Shown: piece after piece, positions 53,726 through 63,864 of the stretch
How positions within the stretch are numbered: the stretch's first letter is position 1
Layout: every line of letters begins with the position of its first letter
Assembly: GCA_001592805.2 (NCBI GenBank)
Contig: CP051141.1
Coordinates: forward strand, 2,790,001 to 2,854,000
Direction of reading: 5' to 3'
Source of the DNA: Peltaster fructicola
Taxonomy: Eukaryota > Ascomycota > Dothideomycetes
Length of the DNA stretch: 64,000 bases
Made by a program: the position numbers and the translations under genes
The notes under the pieces: model-generated
Told to the model about the DNA's origin: nothing
The model's database searches: none
What the model saw: only the letters and a program-made list of their open reading frames with translations

Positions 53726-54555
53726 TGTGCTGTCATCTCATCGTTGTGTCATGTCCACACCATGGAGTCGTGAAGGAAGATATGCAATCCTCCCAGCCGT
53801 TCATCTCCACAACCTAGCGACTAATGCGGAAGTCACTCTCAAACCTTGGAGCAGGAATGTACCCTTCGGATGCGAGTAGCAGATCCAGCTTCGACTATGA
53901 CGATGAGGTGTAGAGATCTGCTGAGTGCCAGAAGCCGTCTGTGCGATGTTACAAGCAATGACAAGATCCATCATTGTGATCAGCCATTGACAAGAGTCCT
54001 ACACTGGAGGAGCTGCCGCAGCGCATGTGCTTAGCGTAAATCCTCATGCAGGCCAGTGAGCTGGTCGCGCCTCATTGGTGTACCTGACAGCTGCTGGTAG
54101 ACGCTGTGCCTGGGCCCCCTTAAAAATCACTCCTCCCGATGGCATCTGTAGACATTTGATGAACGTTCCAACGATCGCCGCTCCTTTTGATCCTCCGACT
54201 CCTTGAACGTAACACAGTCTTCGCGACAACGACTTTCTCGACACTCCTTTGAACGACCCATCAACCGCCGCAATCTGTACAAAGAAGCTCTACCCGTCAA
54301 AGCAACGCACTCGGACAATAAACGCCTAGGACACCTCTCGATCAGTATAGACCAAGCAGTACCTTCTCCTCAACGACACAACGACAAGAGTGTGACGGCA
54401 GCGCCTGCGCTCGACTACATTGACTGCTCGGCTTGTCGTCTGTGCGACTACCTGTCCACTCCTTGCTTGCCGGCGCAAGTTGACTTCAGCGCACTCGTCT
54501 GAGACACACAATACACTCAGTTGCATGCTATGCATCTTAGCCTACATCTTCAATA
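53726..54555. promoter_or_regulatory. Divergent upstream region of DUF3605 and Spa2 genes
   Basis: 830 nt between divergent start codons. The part next to the Spa2 start (54,200-54,540) is C/A-rich and reads like a 5' leader. No gene, repeat or RNA was recognised. Confidence 0.4.
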
Positions 54556-56925
54556 ATGAACCGCAATAATGGACCTCTATCTCCAGCTTCATCAGGAAGT
54601 AACGACTCTTCTTTCGCACCACAGCCACGATACCAACATCATATGACAGGAGCATCGAACGGCGGCTTTATGGGAGCGCCAAGCGATATACCATACTCGG
54701 GAGGGCCGTACGCTTCTGCGCGGCCAATGCAGTCGCCTCCGTCTTCCTCAGGACACCCAAGTGGCTCAACAGATCTCTCACGACCCTCTGCCAACAGCAG
54801 CAATGGAAGGCCACAGTCGTCAGCAAGCTCACGCAGCGATGCACGAGGTATGGGCATGCCGCCAAATCAGCGCGATAGTACGCGCAGCAACTTCCGACCT
54901 GAGCACGAAGATGTGCTTCAGAAGCACTACTACTCGCTGCGTACGTACCTGGCATCACACCTGCGAGACGAGAAGGGCAACATGAAACCGAACAGGGCTC
55001 GCGACAAGCTCTTGCGTCTTAGTGTCACGCAGTTTATGGAGCTCAGCACAGACGTTTATGATGAGCTTGTGCGAAGAGAAGACGATCGGACTCGAAGAGT
55101 ACAGAATGTGCCACAATTCCTTCCTCCGAAGCAGAACTTCCATCCCAAGCGCAATCAGGCACGACAGAAGCTGTCAACACTGCCAGTCGAGCGCTTCAGG
55201 CAGCTTGCGACAGATGTCTTCTTTGAGCTGGAACGGCGTGTGCCTCGCTTTACTGGAGCAGACATTGACAGGCCGATCTCCAGCGGTTCTCGAGCGCCAA
55301 GTAGAGGCGGCATGCGTCCTCCTCCTCAACAAGGCTGGAGAGGCGGCCCACCAGGTATGCCACCTTACGGACCAGGTCCCGGGTATAGGTCATATAGTCC
55401 AGGTCCTAACGGTTTTCCAGACGCGAGATCACGACAACCCAGCGATGCGAGCTCCCTTGGCAGACCTCTCCCCAAGAACTTCAATGGCGGCACAGTTGTA
55501 CCAAATAAGAGCACCATGGTTGAAGACGATGACGATGAAGAGCTAGCAAACAGATTCAGTGAGATGGAGAGGGACAAAGAGAGGATTAAGAGTCAGGAAA
55601 TCGAGATCGAAGAGTTGAAAAAGCAACTGCAGGGACGAGAAGAAGAGTTGGAAGCAGCACGGCAATCTGGCGAAGAGCACGAATCGGGCCGCAGTGAATG
55701 GTCAGAGTTGCGAGAAGAGCTTGAGCAGAAAGTGTCAGATGCTCAACGATTGAACGATGATCTGCACAACGAGCTGGAAGTGTTGAGGAGAAATAAGCAT
55801 ATGGACGAACAGACTCTGAGAGACCAAGTCGACGAGCTCAGAGGCACGCACGAAGACCTACAAACACAACTCCATCACTCCAATCGCGACCTGGAAGAGC
55901 TGAGAGAGCACCATGACAATGTACAACACCAGCTAACGCAGCTCCAGCTCGGAAGTAGAGGAGAAGGCAGTGAAGAGCAGACATACAAGATCCAGACGCT
56001 CGAACAAGAACTAGCAACGCAAAAGAAGCTCACAGATGAAGTTCGAGCGGAATCCTTGGCCAACCTACTTGAGATGCGCCAGCTCAGTCAGCAAAATGAT
56101 GAGGCTGTCGAGCGAGAAGAGCAATTGGCATCGCAAGTGTCGGTGCTCAAGAGAGAGGCCGAGGAGTGGCGAGATCGATATGCAAGAGTGAAGGTGCAAA
56201 ATAAGTCTTTACGAGCTTCCACGATGGGTCTCGGCCTGCACACGAGCTTCAGCGACGGCGATCTCAGAGAACAAGGCCTGATCTCTCCGGATGGACTGGT
56301 CAAGGCTGTGGATATGACCAAGTTCCAGCTCACAATCGACGACTTACTCAAAAGCGCCCGACAAATAGACACCACCGCAATGATCGAGAGTGTCAGGCAG
56401 GTCACATTCAGCGTGCAGTCGATCACATCGGACATCGGCACTGATGGGTATCCTACGCCCTCGCCATCGCCTCACAGTCCAGACAGTCCAGCGGCTGTGA
56501 GTGTCGCCCGACTGAAAGCTCGAGTGACTGGAACCGCCAATTCGCTCATCACTGCGACAAAGCAGCATGCCAATGCAGGAGGACTGTCGCCTGTGGCTCT
56601 TCTTGATGCCGCAGCCAGCAATCTAACAGCATCAGTCATCGAGCTTGTCAAGGCTGTAGGCATCAAACCTGCTTCCGATAACGAAGCTCGTGATGCCGAT
56701 CTGGACTCATTCTATGGCGAGCGGACGTCAGACACCTACAGCCAAGACGAAATGCCGCCGCCTCTGGAGACAGCTGTCGCTGTTCAGCAAGGCGGCCTCG
56801 CACGAAGTAACACATCCAAGAAACCTGTTGGCTGGTTCAATTGGGGTAGGAGAATGGAGTCTGACGAGGACTCTCTGCAGGATGGACATGCACCGGCCGC
56901 CGACGAATATGATCCATATAGATAG
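54556..56925 (+). CDS. SPA2: Polarisome scaffold protein Spa2
   Basis: A single exon of 789 residues. After a disordered Ser/Pro/Gly N-terminus come two Spa2-homology (GIT-type) repeats: about residues 116-175 (EDVLQKHYYSLRTYLASHL, with KLLRLSVTQFMELSTDVYDE) and about 180-235 (KLSTLPVERFRQLATDVFFE). A Pro-rich linker precedes a long coiled coil (about 325-560, dense in Glu, Lys and Gln heptads). A conserved helical block (FQLTIDDLLKSARQIDTTAM) and a globular C-terminal part end in GWFNWGRRME. Spa2 gathers polarity factors at hyphal tips and septa and links to MAP-kinase kinases in yeast. The domain order matches fungal SpaA/Spa2, although yeast Spa2 is longer. Confidence 0.93.
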   Translation: MNRNNGPLSPASSGSNDSSFAPQPRYQHHMTGASNGGFMGAPSDIPYSGGPYASARPMQSPPSSSGHPSGSTDLSRPSANSSNGRPQSSASSRSDARGMGMPPNQRDSTRSNFRPEHEDVLQKHYYSLRTYLASHLRDEKGNMKPNRARDKLLRLSVTQFMELSTDVYDELVRREDDRTRRVQNVPQFLPPKQNFHPKRNQARQKLSTLPVERFRQLATDVFFELERRVPRFTGADIDRPISSGSRAPSRGGMRPPPQQGWRGGPPGMPPYGPGPGYRSYSPGPNGFPDARSRQPSDASSLGRPLPKNFNGGTVVPNKSTMVEDDDDEELANRFSEMERDKERIKSQEIEIEELKKQLQGREEELEAARQSGEEHESGRSEWSELREELEQKVSDAQRLNDDLHNELEVLRRNKHMDEQTLRDQVDELRGTHEDLQTQLHHSNRDLEELREHHDNVQHQLTQLQLGSRGEGSEEQTYKIQTLEQELATQKKLTDEVRAESLANLLEMRQLSQQNDEAVEREEQLASQVSVLKREAEEWRDRYARVKVQNKSLRASTMGLGLHTSFSDGDLREQGLISPDGLVKAVDMTKFQLTIDDLLKSARQIDTTAMIESVRQVTFSVQSITSDIGTDGYPTPSPSPHSPDSPAAVSVARLKARVTGTANSLITATKQHANAGGLSPVALLDAAASNLTASVIELVKAVGIKPASDNEARDADLDSFYGERTSDTYSQDEMPPPLETAVAVQQGGLARSNTSKKPVGWFNWGRRMESDEDSLQDGHAPAADEYDPYR

Positions 56926-58037
56926 ATACGCATATAGAGCATAGCACCCAAGGAGGTGGACAAAGCATGAGCATGTAGCGCTTAGTTCTGGATATGCGAA
57001 AGTTGCATATACCCTAAACAGCTGTGCAGGCTATCTTGTGCCATTGATCGTCGTTCGCTGAGTGCCGATTTGATGATTGCTTTTCGTGTACTGTCCCGTT
57101 CGACCGGAGACCACCGCCAGTGTCATGTACGCCCGCGATGCTGAGCGCTGGTCGCCGACGGTTTGTGTGTCACGTGTGTCGCACTTCTGCTGCTCGATTG
57201 GCTACGCATACGCCGAACGCTATGCGAAGGACGTATCTGAGGTCGCAGAGGAGTGCGTGCGATGTGATCCCATCTCCACCAAACATGGCTAGCGCCAAGA
57301 GGAGGCTGGGTAGAATGGAAGCCCACACCACAGTGATCCCAATACACTGTCACCTAATTGGTGCCGGGTCGTTATCTTCGCACAGTCCATCGTGGCGAAT
57401 GAATCTGACTGTTCGGTGTAAGCTGAGAAGGCGATGCGATACGACAAACGAGATCACGAACGTCGCCTCGCTCAGTCTTTTGCAGTCGCGCATACTCTAA
57501 CGATATCGCAGCCTCGTGGCCGCCATGAAGATGACAGAGCATTAAAGGAAGGGTTCTCCACAGATCTGCTGTTCTCGAAGCACTGATCGAACAAGCTTCG
57601 AAGCTATGCATCCATGCCGAGAGCCCAGATACACTTGCGTGCACCGACGAAGTCGGCTCGATCACTCGAGCGACGAGATCATTGGTGCGCTGCGTTTGGC
57701 CCGGACCTGCACAGTCAGAGGCTCTGATAAAAGAAATGGGAGATAGCTCAATGATCAGTCTAGGCGCAAAGCACGAATGTGGAAAAGACCCCGTCCAGTT
57801 CTTATCAGCGACATCTCTTAGTGCCCTGACACCAGGCTCGAAAATTCGGCGAGATGCGTGAATCTGGTAACAACTTGCATATCTTCCATGTGCCGTTCGA
57901 TTGACGAGCACTAGACACGAGGTAGGGCTCCAGTGGAGTACTTGTATCTCTCGATTGTATCCTTGCCGGTCAATCTCTTTACCATCCACCTCCACCGTCT
58001 TCGAAATACAGCTCACCTCGAGCTTTGCAAGAGCAGG
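56926..58037. other. Intergenic stretch between Spa2 and the permease
   Basis: 1.1 kb with no convincing gene. A 240-codon minus-strand frame (57,372-58,094) runs through it but overlaps the permease start and lacks recognisable features. The permease promoter must lie here. Confidence 0.45.
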
Positions 58038-59733
58038 ATGAGCTACGAATATGATATCGAGAAGCACCCGGACGTGAAGACGGCCGGGGACCACTCACCA
58101 GTCTCGCCTCAATACTACCAGGGACGAAATGGTCTTGCTGTGGATGAGCACAACGCTGTCGCAGGCGAGAGCTTCGACTATGGCGACGGCATCTATGCCC
58201 GTCTCATGCGCATAGCCGGAAAGTGGAACATCGAGAAGCGTGGCATTGAGCGCGTGCCAGAGGACGAGCGAACAGATCGTGGAACACGGGCACTCTTCAA
58301 TGTCTCGACTATGTGGCTCGCAGCCAACATGGTCGTCTCTTCCTTCGCCATTGGATGTCTTGGCGGCTCAGTCTTCTACCTTGGCACAGCCGATGCGATG
58401 CTGACGGTGCTTTTCTTCAACTTGCTGGGTATCCTTCCTGTCTGCTTCTTCTCGAGCTTCGGACCTGCCTTTGGACTGTAGGTGGTACTATGGACGATTG
58501 CGCGCAGTCGCTGACAATACACAGCCGACAGATGGTGCTCTCGCGATTCTGGTTTGGATGGTATGGAGTCAAACTGAGTAAGTCGTCACATTGACTTGAG
58601 GGAGACACCGTACTTACCCTCGCGCAGTCGCAGTGTTCAACGTCCTCGCCTGCATAGGCTGGTCTGCCGTCAATGCCATTGTCGGAGCTCAGCTCATCAA
58701 CACTGTCAACAACGATGTTCCTGGCTTCGCCGGCATCATCATCATCGCTGTCTGCACTTTCCTTGTCACCCTCTTCGGCTACAAGATTGTCCACGCTTAC
58801 GAGTTCTGGTCCTGGATCCCAACTTTCATTGTCTTCCTGATCGTCCTGGGAGTCTATGCGCATAGTGGAGACTTCATCAACATTCCATGGGGTGTTGGCA
58901 CTAGCGAGATGGGCTCTGTGCTGTCCTTCGGCGCAGTGGTCTTTGGCTTTGCTACCGGCTGGACTCCATACGCTGCTGACTACACTGTCTATCAGCCAAG
59001 CTCTCAGAAGAAGACGAAAGTGTTCTTCTGGACCTGGTTGGGTCTGATTATTCCTCTGCTGTTCACCGAGCTGCTCGCTGTGGCTATCTTCAGTGCAACA
59101 GCGGCCAACGACGGCAACAACCGATATGCAGACGGCTATGCAGCTTCTGGTGCAGGAGGCCTGTTGGGTGCAGTTCTGGTCTACAACCTGGGCACATTCG
59201 GCAAGTTCTGTCTGATCATTCTGGCTCTCTCGATCATTGCCAACAACTGCCCAAACATCTACTCAGTGTCGCTCACTGTGCAGGTCCTTGCTCGCTGGAC
59301 ACAACGTGTGCCACGTTTCCTCTGGACCATCATCGCCAGTCATGTGTACGTTGCCATTTCGATTCCAGCATACTACAAGTTCGAGGAGGCTTTGGAGTAC
59401 TTCATGGACTTCATCGGCTACTGGCTGGCTATCTACGAAGGCATTTCACTCACAGATCACTTCGTCTTCAAGCGAGGTTTCGGCGGATACGTGCCAGAGT
59501 CGTACGATGTGCCAGGCAAGCTCCCACCAGGCATCGCGGCTGTGTTTGCTTTCTGCTGTGGTATCGCTGGCATGGTCACAGGCATGTCTCAGGTTTGGTG
59601 GGTTGGTCCGATTGCTCTGTATGCTGGAGAGTTCCCATTTGGAGGTGATATTGGCTTCGAGCTTGGCTTTGCCTTTGCCGCTGTGGGCTATCTTATCGCT
59701 AGGCCGATCGAGATGAAGTTCTTCGGACGATAG
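58038..59733 (+). CDS. NCS1-family purine-cytosine permease (Fcy2-like)
   Basis: Three exons: 58038-58477, 58525-58577 and 58628-59733 (introns 47 and 50 nt), 532 residues. The short second exon encodes LRQMVLSRFWFGWYGVKL, typical of the family. An acidic cytoplasmic N-terminus is followed by about twelve helices: MWLAANMVVSSFAIGCLGGS, AVFNVLACIGWSAVNAIVGA, FGFATGWTPYAADYTVY, IIANNCPNIYSVSLTVQV, and the ISLTDHFVFKRG loop. Fcy2-type carriers are proton symporters for adenine, guanine, hypoxanthine and cytosine at the plasma membrane; related fungal members take vitamin B6 or other bases. Exact substrate not predictable. Confidence 0.92.
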
Positions 59734-60666
59734 ACCGTGGATAGCTCTGTACTCTTGTTTCTGCGTGTATCACTCTTGTGTATCATGATTGTCGCTTCAT
59801 CGGCAGCTTGTCATTCGCAGCATGGTGCAACTTGCGCAAGCTTTTCTGAACTGCTGGTAACGACCATCTCAGAAAACGTTGTACATCGGTCTGATCTCCC
59901 AACCTTCTCTCCAACAGGTTCACAGGTAGATGCGGTTGTGTCAGTGCAGAGCCAGTGCGGTAAAGACTGCCAGGAGACATAAGCGCCACCGGAAGACTGT
60001 ATCAGGAAAGCCAGGGATACTCAAAACACCATGCGCCGCAAGCAACGCTTTCTTCTGACATAGCCACCAGCATGACTTTGTTGCTCCAGTGCCGCACACA
60101 TGGAGTTTAGATTTCGCAGATCCTTTTGTGTCTGTATGACACTCCGCGATATCACCACGCCGCATAAGAGTATCCTAGTTCTCCTACATCTCTGCCGCAA
60201 ATCTCGCCGCCAACACAACAATTCCATTGTGAACTCGCCAAGCACGCCGCGAATGCTAACAGTACAACGACCAACGTTAGCAGTCAATACTCAAAATAGA
60301 CTGTAGTGATGGAGCGAGGACCATGGTGCCATGCAGATGGGGATGAGGTTAGAAGTATAAAGGTTCGTACGATTGTACCTCGAGCTCATCAGACACAAAC
60401 ACCACAGCAATACCACAGCAAGCACTACAAGGAGCAGGCTCCTCTTCCATTCTATCCTCCCTCTTCTCCTCACACGTCCCAACCACGTCACTGCAGCAGT
60501 ATTTCCGTTTGGGATCTCTTTCAAGGAACAGGCTTCCTTAACACCCACAACATCACTTCAGGAGCAGGCTTCTGACGCTATTTCCTCGCGCACAATCTCC
60601 GGACGACATATCTGCACATCCTTCTCAATCAAGTAACAGCAGTATTCTTTGACAGACGTCGTCAAC
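59734..60666 (+). promoter_or_regulatory. Promoter and long 5' leader of the repeat-peptide precursor gene
   Basis: A TATAAAG box lies at 60356-60362, 305 nt before the precursor's ATG. The stretch from 60,400 to 60,650 is rich in C, T and A, like a long leader. The signal sets the likely direction and start of transcription. Nothing else was recognised upstream to 59,734. Confidence 0.45.
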
Positions 60667-62028
60667 ATGGTCCAAATCAAGCAGCTCATCTTAGCTCCAG
60701 TCTTGCTATCAGCAGTGATAGCTGCTCCCATCCAGAGTAGCGCATCGAGCAACACCTCCTTGACGTCTGCCAAGCCGACTCCTGCTATTGGTCCAGGTGG
60801 AGGCCCAGTCGATGGCTTCTACACTCGAAACCCAGTGAGCGTTCCTACAAAGAAGCCGGCACAAGCTCCCACACAGGCTCCAGCGGGAAGTCCGACCAGG
60901 GTTCCAGCGAAGAGTCCAACAAAGGCTCCATCCAGGTGCCATGTGCAGACACATGCAAAAGGTCCAGGCAAAGATTCAGACAGGATTCCAGCAAAGACAG
61001 GCATTTCCGCTCGTAACGCTCTATTTGGTCGAGATGTCTCAGATGAGGAGCTCGCTACTGCTCTGGATACTGCTCTGCAGAGCATGGCAAGTGAGGATGG
61101 GAAACTGGTGGCTCGTGATCCATTCTTCGGCCTCCTCAAGCAGCTCTTCGGTCTTGGTCGTCGAGACGTCTCTGACACCGAGCTTGACACCGCTCTCCAG
61201 GGCATGGCAAGTGAAGATGGCAAGCTAATGGCTCGTGATCCATTCTTTGGCCTCCTCAAGAAGCTCTTCGGTCTTGGTCGTCGAGATCTTTCCGACGCCG
61301 AGCTTGCCGCCGAGCTCGACGCCGCTCTCCAGAGCATCACAAGTGAGGATGGAAAGCTGGTGGCTCGTGATCCTATCATCGGCCTCCTCAAGCAGCTCTT
61401 CGGTCTTGGTCGTCGAGACAATCCAGCAGACGCCGAGCTTGCCGCCGAGCTTGACGCCAAGCTTGATGCCGCTCTACAGAGCATCACGAGCGAGGACGGA
61501 AAGCTGGTGGCTCGTGATCCTATCATCGGCCTCCTCAAACAGCTATTTGGCCTTGGCCGTCGAGACATCTCAGAGCCGGAGCTGGAGAATGCAGTCGAAG
61601 GCATGGCTGGAGATCTCCAGGAACTCGAAAGCGCTCTCAAGGCTATAGCCCCTGCTGGTCAGGTCCAAGCTCGCGACGCTCTGCTTCCCTTCCTCTTCAA
61701 GGCGATTCCAACCGTTCTTGGTATGTTCAGCAACAAGAAGTCAGGTCGAGATGTTGCAGAGGTAGCGAACGTCTCAGAGGCCGATCTCCAGGCGCTCGAG
61801 AACGCTCTCAAGGCCATGGTCCCTGCCGGTCAGGTTCAAGCTCGCGACCCTCTCTTCCCGTTCCTCTTCAAGATGCTTCCAACCATTCTCGGTGCAGGCA
61901 GCGACAAGAAGTCTAGTCGAGATGTTGCTGATATCGCCAATGTCTCAGAGGCCGATCTTAAAGAGCTTGAAAACGCTTTGAAGTCGATGATACCAGCTGA
62001 TAAGCTTCAGAGTCGGGAGACTCGTTAA
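60667..62028 (+). CDS. Secreted repeat-peptide precursor (KEP-like polyprotein), six candidate peptides
   Basis: Single exon, 453 residues from the ATG that begins the signal peptide MVQIKQLILAPVLLSAVIA. Residues ~35-100 form a Pro/Lys/Thr/Ala spacer (PTKKPAQAPTQAPAGSPTRV). Then come tandem units. Four class A units each have an acidic helical propiece (SDEELATALDTALQSMASED) and a 16-residue core: DPFFGLLKQLFGLGRR, DPFFGLLKKLFGLGRR, and DPIIGLLKQLFGLGRR twice. Two class B units have a propiece with LQALENALKAMVPAGQVQAR and a 25-residue core beginning DALLPFLFKAIPTVLG or DPLFPFLFKMLPTILG, with KKS near the end. Every boundary is Arg-Asp (13 in all), often Arg-Arg-Asp. The layout matches fungal Kex2-processed repeat proteins and venom-type peptide precursors. 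Cores look amphipathic and cationic. No DUF3328 or other RiPP tailoring gene is in the window. Function unknown. Confidence 0.85.
   Translation: MVQIKQLILAPVLLSAVIAAPIQSSASSNTSLTSAKPTPAIGPGGGPVDGFYTRNPVSVPTKKPAQAPTQAPAGSPTRVPAKSPTKAPSRCHVQTHAKGPGKDSDRIPAKTGISARNALFGRDVSDEELATALDTALQSMASEDGKLVARDPFFGLLKQLFGLGRRDVSDTELDTALQGMASEDGKLMARDPFFGLLKKLFGLGRRDLSDAELAAELDAALQSITSEDGKLVARDPIIGLLKQLFGLGRRDNPADAELAAELDAKLDAALQSITSEDGKLVARDPIIGLLKQLFGLGRRDISEPELENAVEGMAGDLQELESALKAIAPAGQVQARDALLPFLFKAIPTVLGMFSNKKSGRDVAEVANVSEADLQALENALKAMVPAGQVQARDPLFPFLFKMLPTILGAGSDKKSSRDVADIANVSEADLKELENALKSMIPADKLQSRETR
61033..61563 (+). repeat. Class A coding repeats of the precursor (four copies)
   Basis: Cores lie at 61117-61164, 61237-61284, 61369-61416 and 61516-61563. 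The first two are exactly 120 nt apart; later spacing grows to 132 and 147 nt through short in-frame additions of Ala-Glu-Leu-Asp-type codons in the propiece. Copies 3 and 4 have the same core peptide and nearly the same DNA, indicating recent duplication or conversion. Confidence 0.9.
61564..62028 (+). repeat. Class B coding repeats of the precursor (two full units and a terminal propiece)
   Basis: Cores lie at 61675-61749 and 61846-61920, 171 nt apart. A third propiece (VSEADLKELENALKSMIPAD) ends the protein without a core. The units share the Arg-Asp boundaries with class A but differ in core length and sequence. Confidence 0.85.
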
Positions 62029-63201
62029 GGCCTCAATCTCAAGGATGTGATCCACCAGCACGGCTCTGGACCCTTGAACCTCTTCCACTGCGCAACGGAC
62101 TCAAGCTGAACGTATCATCGATCGACGATCATCTGCCGGCTCTTGGGAAGGGAACAACCTCCTGCTAAGTCTTATGCTGGCATGCTCGAAATGTGTGAGG
62201 CATAGGTGTACAGGGCCGTGGTATGCCTCTCCCTGTGGCGCCGAACGATAAGTGGCTTCGATGGATGCAATGAGATCATGTAATCATTGTGATCAGTACT
62301 TCGTAGCAATATCGAATCATCTCTCTTATCACTGAGTGTCCGGAAAATATCTACTGTGCCATAGTGGTATCATCATGGAGGCTGGCGTTACCAGCATCGT
62401 TCTTCGTCTTGTCGTTCATCAGCCAGGCTGAGCTTGGCGAGCAGTCGTCGGTACTGATCTGAAAGGTTAAAGTAGTGCTGACATACGCTTGTCACTAGAC
62501 AATCTCTGTGTCAGATGTGTGGCTGCACTGTTGCTCTTCTCGGGCAGAGTATACGCTACATCGATGTCGACGTCGTGCGCTGCCGCAACTAGCACTACCA
62601 CTGAGGACACTGCTCTCCTAGAAGTGCAGTGTCATGAAGCTCTCGTGTGTGGTAGCACACCCTTGCGCCGGTACTGTCGTTCAATAGTCAGAATGTTTGC
62701 TGAGCTTGAGGATTGCTTGGCGCTGAGTTGTGTACGAACGATAGGTTAGTACATGCTGATACCAGCGATGTATCAGGCGTGCTCCAAGCCTCGGATCTCT
62801 GCATACATGACCCGGTGGTAGAGCCCTTCTGTCTCCATGCTGCGTTAGTGAGGATGATGAAATCCTTGGCCGCAGCTTGACACATGTCCGCTGTCATGAT
62901 GAGAGAGTTCGAGGTCCAGTACGAGGGACTTGTATGTTGCAGGTCATTCAGGTGAGTTCTGTTCCTTCTAGATGTAGAGGGTCTGCGTCCACGAGATCAC
63001 TGCGACGGATAATCTTGCACTACGCCGACTCTTACAGGGTGAGAATCTGTGTATAATATGATATTTCATCTCGGTACGGACTGAAGTAAACGCACGCTCG
63101 CTGACAATCATCGAAGCATTACCAAAACACTGTCCACCATGACTGTGTCTCGGACTCTCACCCACGACATCTCGCTCAACAACTCTTTCAACGCTCAGGC
63201 T
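62029..63201. other. Intergenic stretch with no supported gene
   Basis: 1.2 kb between two convergent genes. A plus-strand Cys-rich frame (62,489-62,749) has no ATG ahead of its hydrophobic segment. A minus-strand frame (62,688-62,897) has no family features. I see no repeat or RNA gene. Confidence 0.45.
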
Positions 63202-63864
63202 CTACTGCACCTTCGATCCACAGTTGTGACAGAAAGCACCAGTGGTCTGGTGCTCGCAATTGCTGCAGAAGTGAGTTGCTCCAGTGACAGGTGCCATCTC
63301 AATGTTGGTACCAGTCTTCTCAGCCTGAGGAGCAGTACCAGTAGCGACCTGCGTTGGCTGCGCCGTTGGGTTGCTCTGCTGGTAGTTGTACTGGCTTGGC
63401 TGCTGGGTAGCGTATGTGCTCTGGTATTGTTGACCTTGTCCAAGTGGGAGACGATACCTGGCATTTGATTAGTACTGCGCCGCATGGAATGTTCAAGTGG
63501 TGACATACCAGCTAGTGAACCGCAGAATGAGCAGAACGAGCCATGGAATGAAGAGCAAGCAGGCAATGATGACCAGAGCTACACCAGCCCAATACTGGCT
63601 GTTTGCACCGCAACCCGTATAGTAGCCGCTGTAGTAAGTGTTGCCAACAAAGTAACCGCTGACATATCTACAGTTTTGATTACTGAATGAAGAGCCAATG
63701 ACAGCGCCTCCAATGATGTACTGAACGAAATGTCAGCATGAATCGAAGTTATGAAGCGATAAACTTACGAGGACAATGCCAATGACCGTAACAGAGATAA
63801 AAGACCACCTCCACCTCTTCTGTCGCTGAAGTCTTGCGGTGGTACTGTCTTGAACGTCTGCCAT
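63202..63864 (-). CDS. Small two-helix membrane protein with C-terminal zinc ribbon
   Basis: Three short exons: 63769-63864, 63509-63720 and 63202-63457 (introns 48 and 51 nt, good GT-AG ends), 187 residues. MADVQDSTTARLQRQKRWRW is followed by helix 1 (SFISVTVIGIVLYIIGGAVI). A Tyr/Gly/Cys-containing loop follows (NCRYVSGYFVGNTYYSGYYT, then GCGAN), then helix 2 (YWAGVALVIIACLLFIPWLV). The Gln/Thr/Tyr-rich tail (GQGQQYQSTYATQQPSQYNY) ends in a CxxC...CxxC zinc ribbon: FCSNCEHQTTGAFCHNCGSK. Both ends probably face the cytosol, with the Cys-containing loop outside. I do not recognise a named family. Because no exon exceeds 260 nt, the gene is easily missed by simple frame scanning. Confidence 0.82.

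Noticed and set aside
57372-58094. 240-codon minus-strand open frame
   Set aside because: It overlaps the start of the permease gene on the other strand, has no recognisable domain and reads as Arg/Ser-rich noise.
60819-61640. 273-codon minus-strand frame rich in Ser, Arg and Pro
   Set aside because: It is the antisense shadow of the repeat-peptide precursor; repeats keep both strands open.
62489-62749. Cys-rich 86-codon frame resembling a small secreted protein
   Set aside because: The frame has no ATG before the hydrophobic segment, and no upstream exon with good splice sites was found.
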